Assembly (NCBI GenBank): GCA_030549495.1
Contig: JAUIRK010000014.1
Coordinates: 1,088,501 to 1,152,500 of the forward strand
Length of the DNA stretch: 64,000 bases
DNA from: Nectonema munidae
Lineage: Eukaryota > Nematomorpha > Nectonematoida > Nectonematidae
Direction: 5' to 3'
In this document: piece after piece, positions 31,338 through 43,652 of the stretch
Layout of the letters: the number at the start of each line of letters is the position of its first letter
Numbering within the stretch: the stretch's first letter is position 1
Position numbers and translations under genes: made by a program
Notes under the pieces: generated by a model
Told to the model about the DNA's origin: nothing
Databases searched by the model: none
The model's input: only the letters and a program-made list of their open reading frames with translations

Positions 31338-31811
31338 CCCTTTTAGGACCAGAATTTTGAAGATTAATCGTTTAATTTCTTTTATGATGGAATTCTATAT
31401 GTTTAACCCTTTGAGGACCAGTGTGACATTTGTATACCAAGAAATTAAAATCATCTGCTTTAAACATAAAATTCCATTAAAAAAGAAAGCAGACGATTAG
31501 TTTTCAAAATTGTGGTGCTCAAATGGTTAAAGCAGAAAAGTTTAGTTTCTCTGGACACGCGCTCTCAAACATTTAAAGCACATAATTTTAAACTGATCAT
31601 TGCTTATATTTTTTAATGAGTTAAGTTTTTATATAACTTGAACAGATGATTTATATTTTATGGAACATTGGTTTCGTATTCAGCATAGACCAGTAACGCT
31701 TTTAGGACCAAAAATTTTAAGGCTAATAATGTGCTTTCTTTTTCAATGCAATTATTTATATATAAAGTAGATAATATTCATTACTTGCAAAACTGGTACT
31801 CAAAGTGTTAA
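31338..31811. mobile_element. Cluster of piggyBac-like TTAA MITEs
   Basis: A 120 bp whole copy lies at 31407-31526, flanked by TTAA on both sides, with ends CCCTTTGAGGACCAG and, inverted, CCATTTGAGCACCAC. Directly to its left, 31338-31402 matches the inverse of its right half, so half a copy lies head-on to a whole one. A worn third copy is at about 31690-31811 (GCTTTTAGGACC ... GGTACTCAAAGTGTTAA). All share the word GCAGACGAT or its relatives, also present in 18827-18957, and a scrap of the family lies at 52025-52125. Confidence 0.7.
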
Positions 31812-32435
31812 TGTAGTTTTATATCAAATTTCTTAATGTTTCTTGTTTTTCTGTCATTAAATGTGAAGATGTTCGTTCTATTATTTTTCTTAAAATAATA
31901 ATTTTAATGTATTTGTGAAACTATTATTTAAAATAATTTTTAAAAAATAATATAGGAACATAAAAAATTGTATTAAAAATATACAATTATGGTATAATTT
32001 TTTTTTCAAATGAAATATCAAATTCGATGCGTTTGCAATCGGAACGACGAAAGAATAACAATTGCTATTGTATGCACTAATATCAAGGGATATTTAATTT
32101 TTGTAGATTCATTTCAATAATGAAGATTAAATATATACTTTCTTCTGTAATGTTTCAATTACAATATCCAGGTATTATAATAACATTTAAGAAGTCTTAT
32201 GTAGTCATTGTAGCCAATTCGATCTTCCAATTGTTTATTAAAATAGTTAAATTAGAACGTATTAAAATGGACATTGATACAATCTTGGTAGAAAAAAAAT
32301 TACAAAAATTCATTGATTTTTGTAACTATTGGATTTATAATTGAGCTTTATGTAATTTACTTTATTTGGTGACACTTATCACAATAATTTAGCTTCAAAC
32401 CAGCCCCCCCCCATTCAAACTATTCTACACTACAC
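31812..32435. other. No gene recognised
   Basis: AT-rich. A 74-codon ORF at 32120-32344 (MKIKYILSSVMFQLQYPG...) has no motif I recognise. A short C-run lies at 32403-32411. Confidence 0.4.
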
Positions 32436-35242
32436 TCAGAAATCACAACAAGTTGTAGTTCTTCACAACCATTAAATATGTATTGCCATCAAAATATTAG
32501 CTGACTACAATTGCTTGAATGTCAGCTCATTTTTCATCATCACCATATGCTTCCTTATTATCCTGTGATATGACTGTGAGGCAGACAGTATCAACGGAAG
32601 TTTTAATTTTACAGTTCACGAAAAAATAGAGTTCGAACTGTCTTCAAAATGTAAGAAACTGAATTTCAAACAATATCAGTCCTTATTTTGATCAAAATAT
32701 ACAGTAATTCTATAAAGATCCTTCATATCCCATTGTCAAAACAAAAATTTGCATTAATGATGGTGTCGATCAGTTAGTTGTTTTAACTAGGTTATTTAAA
32801 TTTGAAAATTAGGAAAATCTTTGAAAATTGATAGTTAAATCAGATATAAAAATAAAGTAAATTATCAATTGTAAAATTTAGTTAATTTAATTTGATGAAT
32901 ATTATAAATGTTTTTTAGGTACTTTTTTTCACTTGAGAAAATTTTTTATTAACTTTTTGTAACTAGTTCATTCAACTGATTTTTGAGTTAGTATAATTTT
33001 ATAATTAGCACAAAATAGTCAAAAAAACTCTTTTCACTGCATGTTATTTCAACACAAAGTTGACCATATTCACCGTTTTGAAATTATTTTTTTATAAAAA
33101 ATTCTGTTAAAAACATATTTGTCAACATAAATTTTTTTGATAACATACGAAGAAGTCGATATATCGGGTGATGCGAATAATATTAATGTAAGTTATGCCC
33201 AAAAGTGAAGTTTTAATATTGAGGAAGTTTTACTATTTTTATCTTTGAAATTCTCAAAATGGAAATTGAACATATGGATAAATGAAATATATTAAGAAAG
33301 TTTTTGAAACTTTTAAACAAGTCATGTTCCAGCACTGATAATTTTATTATCTAATGATTAATTTTTATCGGAAAAATTTAAGATCGCAGTTTCCATTCCA
33401 AAAAACTCCACTTATTTGTCACCATGAATACAAAATGAAATAGTTGCATCTTTAAAAAGTTTTATTCTACAAAAAATAATACTTGAAATCAATAACTCAA
33501 CATAGCTGTCATTGAAAACTGATGGAAAGAATGCCTGTCAATTGTAAGTAGTTTAATGGGGTGCTCATTTGCATTGATTCCTTTTCTTTTGTGTAAGGTG
33601 TTGAGATTTTTGAAAGGAAAGACCGTAAAGGAAGCATTAATTAGCATGGTCTATCTGAAAGAATATGATGCATCTTCTATCAGCACCGCAATTCTAGACA
33701 TTCTTGATGAGTGTAAAATTCAAAAACACAAAATTATGAGCCAATGCTATGATGGCGCTTACGTGATATCAGGTATTATTTTTCTACCAGTACTTATAGA
33801 TGAAAAATGATATCTTAAACAGGCAAGAAAAATGGAGTTCAAGAAAAAATCAGTGAAGCACTTAAAAGATACATTCCTTATATTCATTGTATAAACCATC
33901 AGCTTCACTTAGTTATCACTGCATCTTTCCGTCATATAAATCATATTGAATTTCTTTTATCATTAATGATCAGGCTTTACAAGTTCACGAAAAAGGATAA
34001 AGTTAAAACTTTTCAGTAAACAATTCAAAAAATTTATTCCAACAAGATGGACATCAGATTATGAAGTTGTTAATTCATTGATAAAAAATTATAGAAAAAT
34101 AATATCTTCTCTGGAAAAAGTAAAAAATAGTTCTGATCTAGATGTTTCTTTCGAAGCAAGGGGTCTACTTCATGCTTTAAAAGACGCTTCTTCAATGTTT
34201 GTAATGCTTATGGTTGAAAAATTTCTTAGTGTAATGAAGCCTGCTAATGACTACCTCCAAGTAAACTACATTTTCGAAGTTACATGAATAGTGCACTATA
34301 CTAATTGATTTAGAAAGAAGATAATAATATCATTATTGGGTTAAGTTTGGTAGAAGATTTGGTGAAAGTTTTGTTAGAATTCAAAGATGGCAAGAACGAA
34401 TTTGATTCATTAATTAAGAAAATGAGATTTTATGTTGACAATTCCAGTTCCACAGATAATATTTTTGATATTTTTCTAGAGGAATTTGACAACAGGTTTG
34501 GTTTTCAACAAATGTTCATCCTTAATTGTCTTTTTTCACGTTTAATGAAAAAAACTGCACAATAATGAAATAACTTTCATATTTATTCCCTTAAAATGTA
34601 GGATTTTTGGAATATGAAAAACTGAAACCTTTTATATCCCATCTACAAAATATATCTCAGCAGATTTTTTCAGAACTTAAAGTTGGAAAAGAATATATTA
34701 AAAAAAAGATACAGAAAGAATCTAACGTTATTGATGTTTTTGAAGTACTCGAACCAGTTAAAGAAGCATTTCCTAACATATATAAACTATATGAAGGCAT
34801 TTAAAGCAATTTTGTATTATGTAAAATGACTCTTATTCTCTTTCAGGCCTTTTTACGGTAGGTTCGAGTACAGCAGTTTGTGAAAGAAGTTTTTTGAAAA
34901 TCCATGACTCCGTCTAGAAGAAACAATTTAATATTTCTTTCTTTTATGAAAGAATATGCTAAAAAAATTGACATAGAAAAATTCATAATTTTTTTTTCAA
35001 TAAAAGAAGACTTACATTTTAAAGAAGTCATCAATTTCTTACTTTTTTGTTTTTCAAGTTAAAAACTTTTTGCAAAATTATATAAATTTTAGAAAAAAAT
35101 TTTCTCATTTATTGTTAGTCAAACTTTTTCTTTTCAAGTAATGAAGATCTCATTTTTTTGGTGTTGTTAGTTTTTGTTGCCAAATAAATTCAGAAGCTGA
35201 AGAGGCAGGTAAGAATTGCAACCGTTACTGATTGGAATAAAC
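32436..35242 (+). mobile_element. Decayed hAT transposon, ZMYM1/DUF4371-like, copy 2
   Basis: It is colinear with 679-3146. It keeps a segment lost there: VKEALISMVYLKEYDASSIS, SQCYDGAYVISG (the hAT D-G-A-x2-x-S/M-G word with a catalytic Asp) and YIPYIHCINHQLHLVITASF (the conserved HC-x2-H-L block). Later pieces are at 34078-34287 and 34347-34565, and the C-terminal text near 34860-34980 is shortened relative to copy 1 and lacks the CSTLNRI stretch. Stops and shifts are frequent, so it is not functional. Ends are defined only by where the two copies diverge. Confidence 0.78.
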
Positions 35243-36400
35243 TTGAAAAGTTCATTTTTTATTAGCTCTACTGAACATTTGTTCCTGTCTTTACTCCACT
35301 TGGATGATATAACACTAAAAACTCTTTCACAGAATGCAGACGTCCTAGTATTGATAGTACAAATGAAACAATTTTGAAAAGATTTGAGCATTTGACACCC
35401 GAAGTTTTAAAAATTTTGTTTCGTTTACTACTTGTAGTACACTTTGCAAAATCTTCTGAACACTTGTTAATATCAAAACAACTTTGAAGGGTCATTTCAT
35501 CGAAGAGATCATCCATATTCAACCCTAGTTTATCTTTTAGTTTCAAATCTTCAACAATTTCTAAAATATTTTGATATTGTGGTAATCAATCCTCTAAACA
35601 ACTCAAAATTGATAATTTATCAAACGTTGAATCTTCATTGAAGTTAAATCTTTTCTCCAAATATGTAATTACTGTGATAAAAAAAGATTTGAAGTCTCAA
35701 ATTGTCTTTTTAGCATCAACAACATCTAAATTTTTAAGAAGTGCTGAACATGATAGCCAAAAAATTCTTCAGAAAGTCGAGACTTCAATTTATTTCTCAA
35801 ATTAGTCAAAATATTGAAAAGATCAGGTGCCGAAGTTTCATTTTTCTCAAGTTGTTGCACAGATAGTTTGAAAATGAGCTTTATCTGAACTTAAACATGA
35901 TACTTTTTCCCAATCAAGCTGTAAACTTGCCATAGTGTTTTTTAAACCGTTGAACATTCCATCAGCACTTTCGTTTGCATTCTCAAAGAAATCAATAACA
36001 CAGTCTACTGTACCGAATTCCCTATTGAAATATTGAACACAGATTGGGTATATTTTCATGTTTTTGTAGTTTCCTGAAGGCCAAAAAAACATGAGGTTCG
36101 TGGTTTTTCAAATCTTTAATAACTTCTAGTTTTTACCAAGAACATTTATGACAATCGCATCTGACTTAGTTCGACCACAAGAAACTGTTGCTGCTATTTT
36201 AGAATCATTGTAAATTCTCGAATTCAGCTTTAAACTACAATCAAGTGAGTTGTAAGAAAGATTATGTTTTACAGCATGATATATTTGAGCTAGTTCTGAG
36301 GCAACAACACAATCTTCATCTTTGGAATTTATTTTTACGAGGAACTTATCAAAAAGAGGTAGAACCAACAGCTCTACTCTTAAAATAATCCAAAAAACTA
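35215..36400 (-). pseudogene. hAT transposase-like relic, ZNF862-like
   Basis: Read right to left: MVLPLFDKFLVKINSKDEDC then IYHAVKHNLSYNSLDCSLKL and NDSKIAATVSCGRTKSDAIV (36368-36126); then IYPICVQYFNREFGTV, VIDFFENANESADGMFNGLK and VSCLSSDKAHF (36092-35847); finally TSAFCERVFSVISSKWSKDR then NKCSVELIKNELFKFI (35391-35215), the dimerisation region. K-H/Y-S-Y-x-S-LDC and the CGRTK word followed by A-I-V are characteristic of hAT-derived ZNF862-type proteins. Several frame breaks separate the pieces. It abuts the end of the previous hAT relic, so one may have inserted beside or into the other. Confidence 0.75.
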
Positions 36401-37898
36401 AAAACAGCCATCTAGTTTTACACTCTCATTCTTTACAGAATTTCTGTTGATACTTCTTTTTTCCCAACTTAACTTTTAAAAATTATTTTATCTGTTAAAA
36501 AAACAAAATATTAAAATTTTCAAAAGAAAAAATCTAAAAAAAAATACGCTTATAGAAATACACAAAAATACACAGATTTTGGTCTGAATAAACAATTAAT
36601 TTTTATTTCCATTCAAAACAAACAAAAAGTTAATGAAAGATGTAAGTAAAAGAGTTATTACAATTCAGAACAATACAATTCAATATTCATGATGGTTCCA
36701 ATAGTGCGTGATTACATTCTAAAAAAAGGCATTTTTTGTGACAATATATACAATCATGCAATTTCATTTTGGGGAATATCAAAAATTGACAATAGTATAT
36801 CTTAATTGTAACTATTTCTTGTCCTACCTGTTTTATATATAACCGTGTAAAATGTAAGATATTTTGCATTGTATTTAAAATCCTCATAAATTTACTTGAT
36901 TCATAATAATTTGAGCTGATAAATTATTTTTCAATCTTAGAATTTCTGTTTGAAATCATTATATTTTGTTTTATCAAGTAATGCTTTTGACAAAAGAGGG
37001 CTGGTAAAGAAATTCCGTCGCCAAACATATGACGCGAAGTTAGTGATACTTGGAGTATTCTTTGCATAAAAATATAATTTTTTTAATTGACATCAGTCGT
37101 CGATAGTGGTTTATCTTGACTTTTTTTGCAAAGGCATCTATTTTGTGATTTTTTAATTTAAAGTTATAGCGTATAATAAATACCTTTACCGTTATAAAGG
37201 GGTATTTTATGTGTTTGAGCCCTGCCACTGTTGCCTATATAATTAATAACACTGCTTGTTTAGTGTGATAGATCTATTGTATGCTGTTAAACGAAAACAA
37301 ATGTAATTTACAATAATGGCATGATTTTATCTGACTATAATTTAATTAAAAAATAGAATAACTTAAATATATTTTCTATTTATTTAAGATATTAACATAT
37401 TTCCAGATATAATGTAATTTTCGTTGGCCAAGTCAGCAGATCCCATTATAGGCAAATCACAAAAGAAATAATTTAAAATAAACAAGTGTCGCCTAGCGAA
37501 TAGGATGCGAAAAAATCATATATGGTCCTACCATTTCAATGATAATTTATATTCGATGTGTTTGCTTCATATGTTGATGCTATTTGCCTGTTTATAAGAG
37601 ACTCATTATAGTAAATTCGACGCATTATCTAACAAAATCAATGATCTTGATGATAAGATATTTCAGCATGCCAGGTTTAAGATTAGGATACCTTTTAAGA
37701 ATATAAGAAAATAGTATTGGCTATTTAAGAAAATTTTAAGTATTTGTCCGATGTGAAATATACTTCTAAGTTTGACTTTCATAATTGTTATCTTTGTACA
37801 ATGCTAGATCCTATTTATTTAGTTCTTGACAACCTGAAGACATTTAACTTTTTTATTTATCAAATTTTTTATATTTAAATCCTTACCATTATTTTTAG
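36401..37898. other. Region upstream of the first recognised TBL2-like exon
   Basis: The TBL2 family's N-terminal membrane-anchor exon should lie here or further left. I could not find an ATG-containing open stretch with a hydrophobic segment that splices into 37899. A possible hAT end, GAGCCCTGCCACTG, lies at 37218-37231. Confidence 0.4.
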
Positions 37899-40800
37899 CA
37901 CAAAAAATAGTAATTCTGCAAGATGTGAATGTTAATGCTCATTCTAATACAATTTCAAAATCAACAATTAAAAGAAAGAATAAGGAAAAAAGTGTGCGAA
38001 AGAGTAATATTCCGACGAGAAAACGACCAAAAAAGTTAGAGCATCCATGGCTTATTACAAGTCTGAAAGCGCATACGAAAAACATTCTTGACTTTGATGT
38101 TAATTATACGTCAGATACCATATGCACCTGCTCTGAGGGTATACTTTATTTTTTTTCATTCTTCTCACTCGCATTTTCTTTTTCCAAGATGGAAATATCT
38201 TTTTTTGGAAAGCCAAAGTTTCTGAAATTCAAAATCAACTTCCGTCTAGATTGAGTATTGAATTGGATTATGCTTATTTACTTCGTTTCCGTTGCGATGA
38301 CAAGTATAAATTGTTTATATTTTGGTTCATGTGCACTCAGATGCTAGGTATAGGGAATTATAAAGAAACTGTTTTATAGAATATAAAGATTTTATACATA
38401 ATATAACACTTGATTCAAAATTAGTTCTTGAAATCTGTTTTGGTTTTTAAAAAATAAAGAAAACCCCAATTAAGAGTGCACCTTTAAGTTTCTTCTATGA
38501 AGTAGGTGCTTTAGTGCACGCACACCTACTTTCATATATTATCTTAATCGAAGATTTTACTTTTTTTAGTGACCAAACTTATAGAGCATAATTAGAGGAA
38601 AATAAATTTTTGAAATAATTTTATAATGCGTTTATATTTTATTTCATATTTCTAGAGCTCTTTTTGTTTGTCTCTTCAAACGAAATGCAATCAGAACTTA
38701 TGCAATCAACAAGAAAGATGTTCCTAAGAATTACAAGTTTTCAGATCATGCACAAGTAAGTTAACTTGAAATTTATATAAATGTCATTTTCTAGTGATTA
38801 AACAAAAGGAAGCATTTATTTATCACTAAACAAAAACGAATTTAAAATAATGAATACAAATTTGTTAATTTAGAATGAAATGTACATATTTTTGAGAAAT
38901 AAGAATAAAAGCAATGTCAAGTTGATTCGATGTCATCATAACATTTATTTCGTATTCTAGAAGCTAAGTCATCATCTAATGATTTATTATCATTTTTTAA
39001 CTTTTTATGTAAAAAGCTTGGTTCTTTATATATTTAAAGGGAATTTATGTTGTAATCATTGAGTATAGTGCAGATTCTTACGTTCGTTAAGAGATTTCGA
39101 ACACTTATTTTTATTTGAACGCTTGTGATAGTAAACGATGCTTAGCTTTGGTATGTTGTTTGAAAATTGCGGATGCGGATGTTGAAAGTTAAATGATCCG
39201 CGAATGAGGATGTTAAGAGGATATAAATTTTTTGCGGATATCCGATACATCTCTAGTACTTGCATACTTGACACCACTGGTGCACATCTTTAAAATTTTT
39301 AGCGAGTGGGAGCCCTGCTTCCATAATTTTCGATTTTCATTTTTTATATATAAGTTGTATAAAAATTAGTTCCTAAAGTGACTCCAAAGATTAAATTATT
39401 GTCATGATGAAGGCGTTAATGATTAGGCCATAATGAGGAAATGAAAAATCAGTTAAGAATTAAGACAATGTGCCTGACTTAAATTATTATTAGGAATCAG
39501 AATAGGCAGCGGTATCCCAATGGATTTGCGCTCCTGATGGACAATATAAATTGAGTAAGGATTTTTTTAGTAATTTTATTATGTTTTTTAAAGAAATACC
39601 ATTTCTAAAAGGAGCTTACAGACGAAGTAAGGTTTTATGATTTTGTAACATTTTTAGGCAAATTAAAAATTTACGAGCTAAAATATTTTTGGATTTATTA
39701 CAAGCTAGTCACTTACAATTTATGTGTAATTCAAAACAAAAAAGACGGATACACAAACCTGTGTCAGCCTCAAAATGTAAAATACTATAAGTAAAAATCA
39801 TTGAAAGCAAGCTGATAAATCAAAATATTTTCAAATGCCATAAATGCCCAGGATCTTTATTTTCTTGATATTTTCAATTTGAGCTTTTTTTCAAAATTTT
39901 TGTCTATAGCAACTATTAGAATTAAATCTAAGAGATTTTCTCAATCTTCTAAAAATCATAAAATCAAATAGTTTATTTATAAGTACCAAGGATATTGCTG
40001 TAGGATTCTCATAATTAGATATGCATTAAGGTATAAAGTAAAGGATTGAATTAGTATATTTGAAATAATAGCACTTTATTGGAATATGTAGACTCTCATG
40101 TTTCATTATCAATCAAGGTAACTAAAAATGCTTGGTGTGGATTTGATCTTTTTTAGAGAGAAAATTTATTGAGGCTCTTTATATTGTGTAGCAATTAAGT
40201 CAGCACACAAGAAAATTGTATATCTTTTAAAGGAGGAGAGAGTGAAAGATAGAATACATACAGTCAACACTCGATATAAGCACTCACTTGGGACTGCTCA
40301 AACTTGTGCTTATATCCATTATATGCTTATATCCCAAATCTGATATTTATAAAAAATGATAGAGTGAACTACTAATCCCAAACAAAACTTAAAAAAGCGA
40401 ATTATTATTTTTCAAACAACAAATGTACTTAAAAAGAATGCAATTATATATTACTTTGAGCAATTGTGATGAGTTTAGGAATGGTGTATTCCTTTACTAT
40501 CAATAACATAATATTGACGAGATTTTTCTGCTCTTTTTAGATCCAATTTTGTAGCTCCATATTTTTCAAACAGTTTTTTAAGTTATTCCATCATTTGTAG
40601 TAGGGCTTTTATGCGAGATATGTTTATTTCTTCCCGTTCTTCTTTTGCGGTTTCATCATGAGAATTTGCATTAATCGAAATTTCCTTTGTTGTTTCAAAA
40701 TATTCTTACACATTATCACAACTAATAAAGTTATCCGTTAATTCAAAATTTTCTCCTGAATAAATCAGGGTCGAACATTCTCAAAATTTGAGGGGGCGAT

Positions 40801-43609
40801 TTTTAAAAATTTATTATAAAAGAATTTTTGTCCAATGAACACACCACGATTATTACCCGACATTATACTTGCACTGTAAGCTCTCAATCCCACCACAACT
40901 GCACAGATTTTATGAAGTCAGATTACCTTGCTTGTAATTCTGATTGCATCAACTTTCTGGTTCAGTGGTTTTCAAACTGGAGTCCGCGTGCAGCGAAGAA
41001 GTTCCATGGGGATCGAGAAGGGGATACTGAGTGAATCATTTTTGCAAAATATTGCATCCATATTGTGTCATTTGCCATTTTTGCAAATAAATCACATTTA
41101 AAAAGAATAAATAAGTTAGTCTTTGAATTGACTTCTATTTTTTTCTTTTATTGCTTTTCATGCCTAATTTGTAAATGTGCATTTTTCTTAAAAAATGAAA
41201 TATGACGACTCACACTTGAAATTTCGTTTTACTGCATAAACGTCTGGTGGGGAAGAGGAACATAAATGTCCTTTGTGTTCTGAAGTGTAGCAATCCACTT
41301 TTTCAAAGCCCGTCAAGTGAAGCTTGCGCTGCTAGTGAAGCACTCGAGTTCGGTAAACAAAATTATTCGCAATGCTTGCACAAATTCATGTTTGATAAAT
41401 AACATCTCAATGTTTTTACAAAATATTAAGTATAGTTTGAAAAGTTTCAAAAAAATATCTGTTGTCAAAAAATCCCACAACATAGCAGAACAGTTCATAT
41501 TACCTTGCTGCAAAGCGGGGGCGCACATCCTCGAAATTATTAGGGGGCGAAATTTTTTTTTGCAATTTTCAAAATTAATGGTCTGGAAATACCACGGGAG
41601 ATCAAATATTCAAGCAATCCTTTAAAATAGAGTGTATTCAACGCATACTTAAAGTCCTACATTTATAAGACTACTTTATATTTTTTACAAATTTGGTGAA
41701 TTTAAATACTATACTTCCAGCGAAAATATTTTAATTAAATTTGCAGAATATACACTAGTTTAAAAAAATCGAAAATTGTTAGGGGTGGAATAGGCTTTTC
41801 ATTTGAAAAATGAAGTAGTCTATCAGGCACATTACAGGAATTGATGAAATGATATTTGTTTCAACTGTAGGTTGGATAGTTTTATATGAGTGAATGTAGT
41901 CTAAAGGCAAATAGTCTACTAGACACCCTGCGATGTTGTTTATATGAAAAATGTGATTGATTCAGGGGCAAGGGTATAAAATGAAGTTATAATTGTGCAA
42001 ACAAAAATAAAACAAAAAATTAAGATCGCATTATTTCATTTTACTCAGCATCATTCAAAAATAGTTTAAAGCTAAATTGATACAAGCTACAAAAATCTAC
42101 AAAAAGTAAATTAACTTTTAACATTTTGCAATGATTTGCCTTTTATAATAACTTTTAAGGAAAAAAAGTCTATCAGAAAAAGTTATAGAGCTTCAATAAA
42201 AACTAAAAAATTTTAGAGCATAACTTAAGTTTTTTGAAAACTAATTTGACGTATCCTCTACAGCATACTCTATGGGTGGCATGGCAGGTTGGTTGAGATG
42301 ATGGACTCAGCACGGAAGCCTCTTGATTCGATTCCTCATCGATAGTTCGAATTTGTTCATAGTTTGACATAAGCGGTACACATCAGTGCCTTGTCAATGA
42401 AAATACACCCGCTGCACCTTACCTTTTACTTAAAATTGAAAAATTTGCTACATAATTAACAAGAGAGAAAGGAAACAAAATAAACTAATACAGCAATTTT
42501 CACTATTTTAAAATGGAACCGTCTGTTCTCAGAATAATTTCAAAATAATAGGAGGCATAAAAAATTAGAGTTTATTTAATATTTTCAAGTTTTTATAAGG
42601 AGCAAAAGCCAACATTTAAGTAGCTATAAGTAGCCCTTATAATTAAAAAATTATTTAAACTAACGGTCGACAGACATTTCGCCCCATAGACAATTTGCCC
42701 ACTGGACAAATTGTCTCATAGGCTATTTGTTTCATCTATCTTTGCTTATTATATGTGTAAAATTATTAAAAAATTTTATATTCTTGTTTATTTTATCTCT
42801 ATTAAATTATTTCAAATTAATCATTTTATCTCTTAATTTTTTAGAATTGTCCATGAGACAAAATGTCTTATGAAAATAACGGGGCGAATTGTCCATGAAA
42901 TAAAATGTCTTATGAAAATAATGGGGCGAATTGTCCATGGAACAGACTGTCTTATGAAAATAATGGGGCGAATTGTCCATGGGACGAACTGTCTTATGAA
43001 AATAATGGGGCGAATTGTCCATGGGACGAACTGTCTTATGAAAATAATGGGGCGAAATGTCCGAGGACCAAATTAACATAAATCAAAGTATACGAGAAAA
43101 GAAAATCATTGCGTTTTTTTTTGAATATTTCTGTCTACAAATAAAATTCTGACAGCTCTCACAAATAGATCAAGTACATTTTTAACAACTGAAACATTGT
43201 TTCGATAATATATTTTTACTATAATAATCTACAAATTTTCTTTAAAAAAGTGATTTGATTATGTACAGTGTTACTTATAAAATTTAACAATCGAACATTA
43301 TAAAAAATATCTCTGTTCAAATATTAAGCAAATAGAGTATTCTTGCTTTTAAACCGAATAGCTAGTCAAAATATTCATTCCCAAATAGCTATTAAAAAAT
43401 TTCTTGACGTGAAAAAATTAAAGTTTTCAAATGTTACAAAATGTAACAAACGTAGTGATAAAGATTAAATGACCTTTGTTGAAAAAAAATTGTTAGCGCG
43501 AGCCTAACAATATTCATTGATATAAAATTGTAACGATTGGAAACTATTTTAATTTAACTCTAAATGCTAATTAGATAGAAGCAGTTGTGTAACCAGAAAA
43601 AAGTTGATA

Positions 43610-43652
<43 letters not shown>

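Noticed and set aside
37801-37898. ATG at about 37801 as the TBL2 start
   Set aside because: The frame meets a stop before the acceptor at 37898 and gives no recognisable N-terminus.
39501-39556. Possible extra TBL2 exon (AAVSQWICAPDGQYKL) between acceptor-like AATAG and donor-like GTAAGG
   Set aside because: The exon ending at 38755 joins directly and in phase to 47666 and matches the family without a gap; this piece has no counterpart in TBL2.
42282-42335. A functional tRNA gene
   Set aside because: A and B boxes are present, but no acceptor stem or anticodon arm folds convincingly; a SINE-like module fits better.
42807-43079. ORFs on both strands with 14-residue repeats
   Set aside because: They are the six-frame shadow of the 42-base minisatellite, with no start context or other coding evidence.
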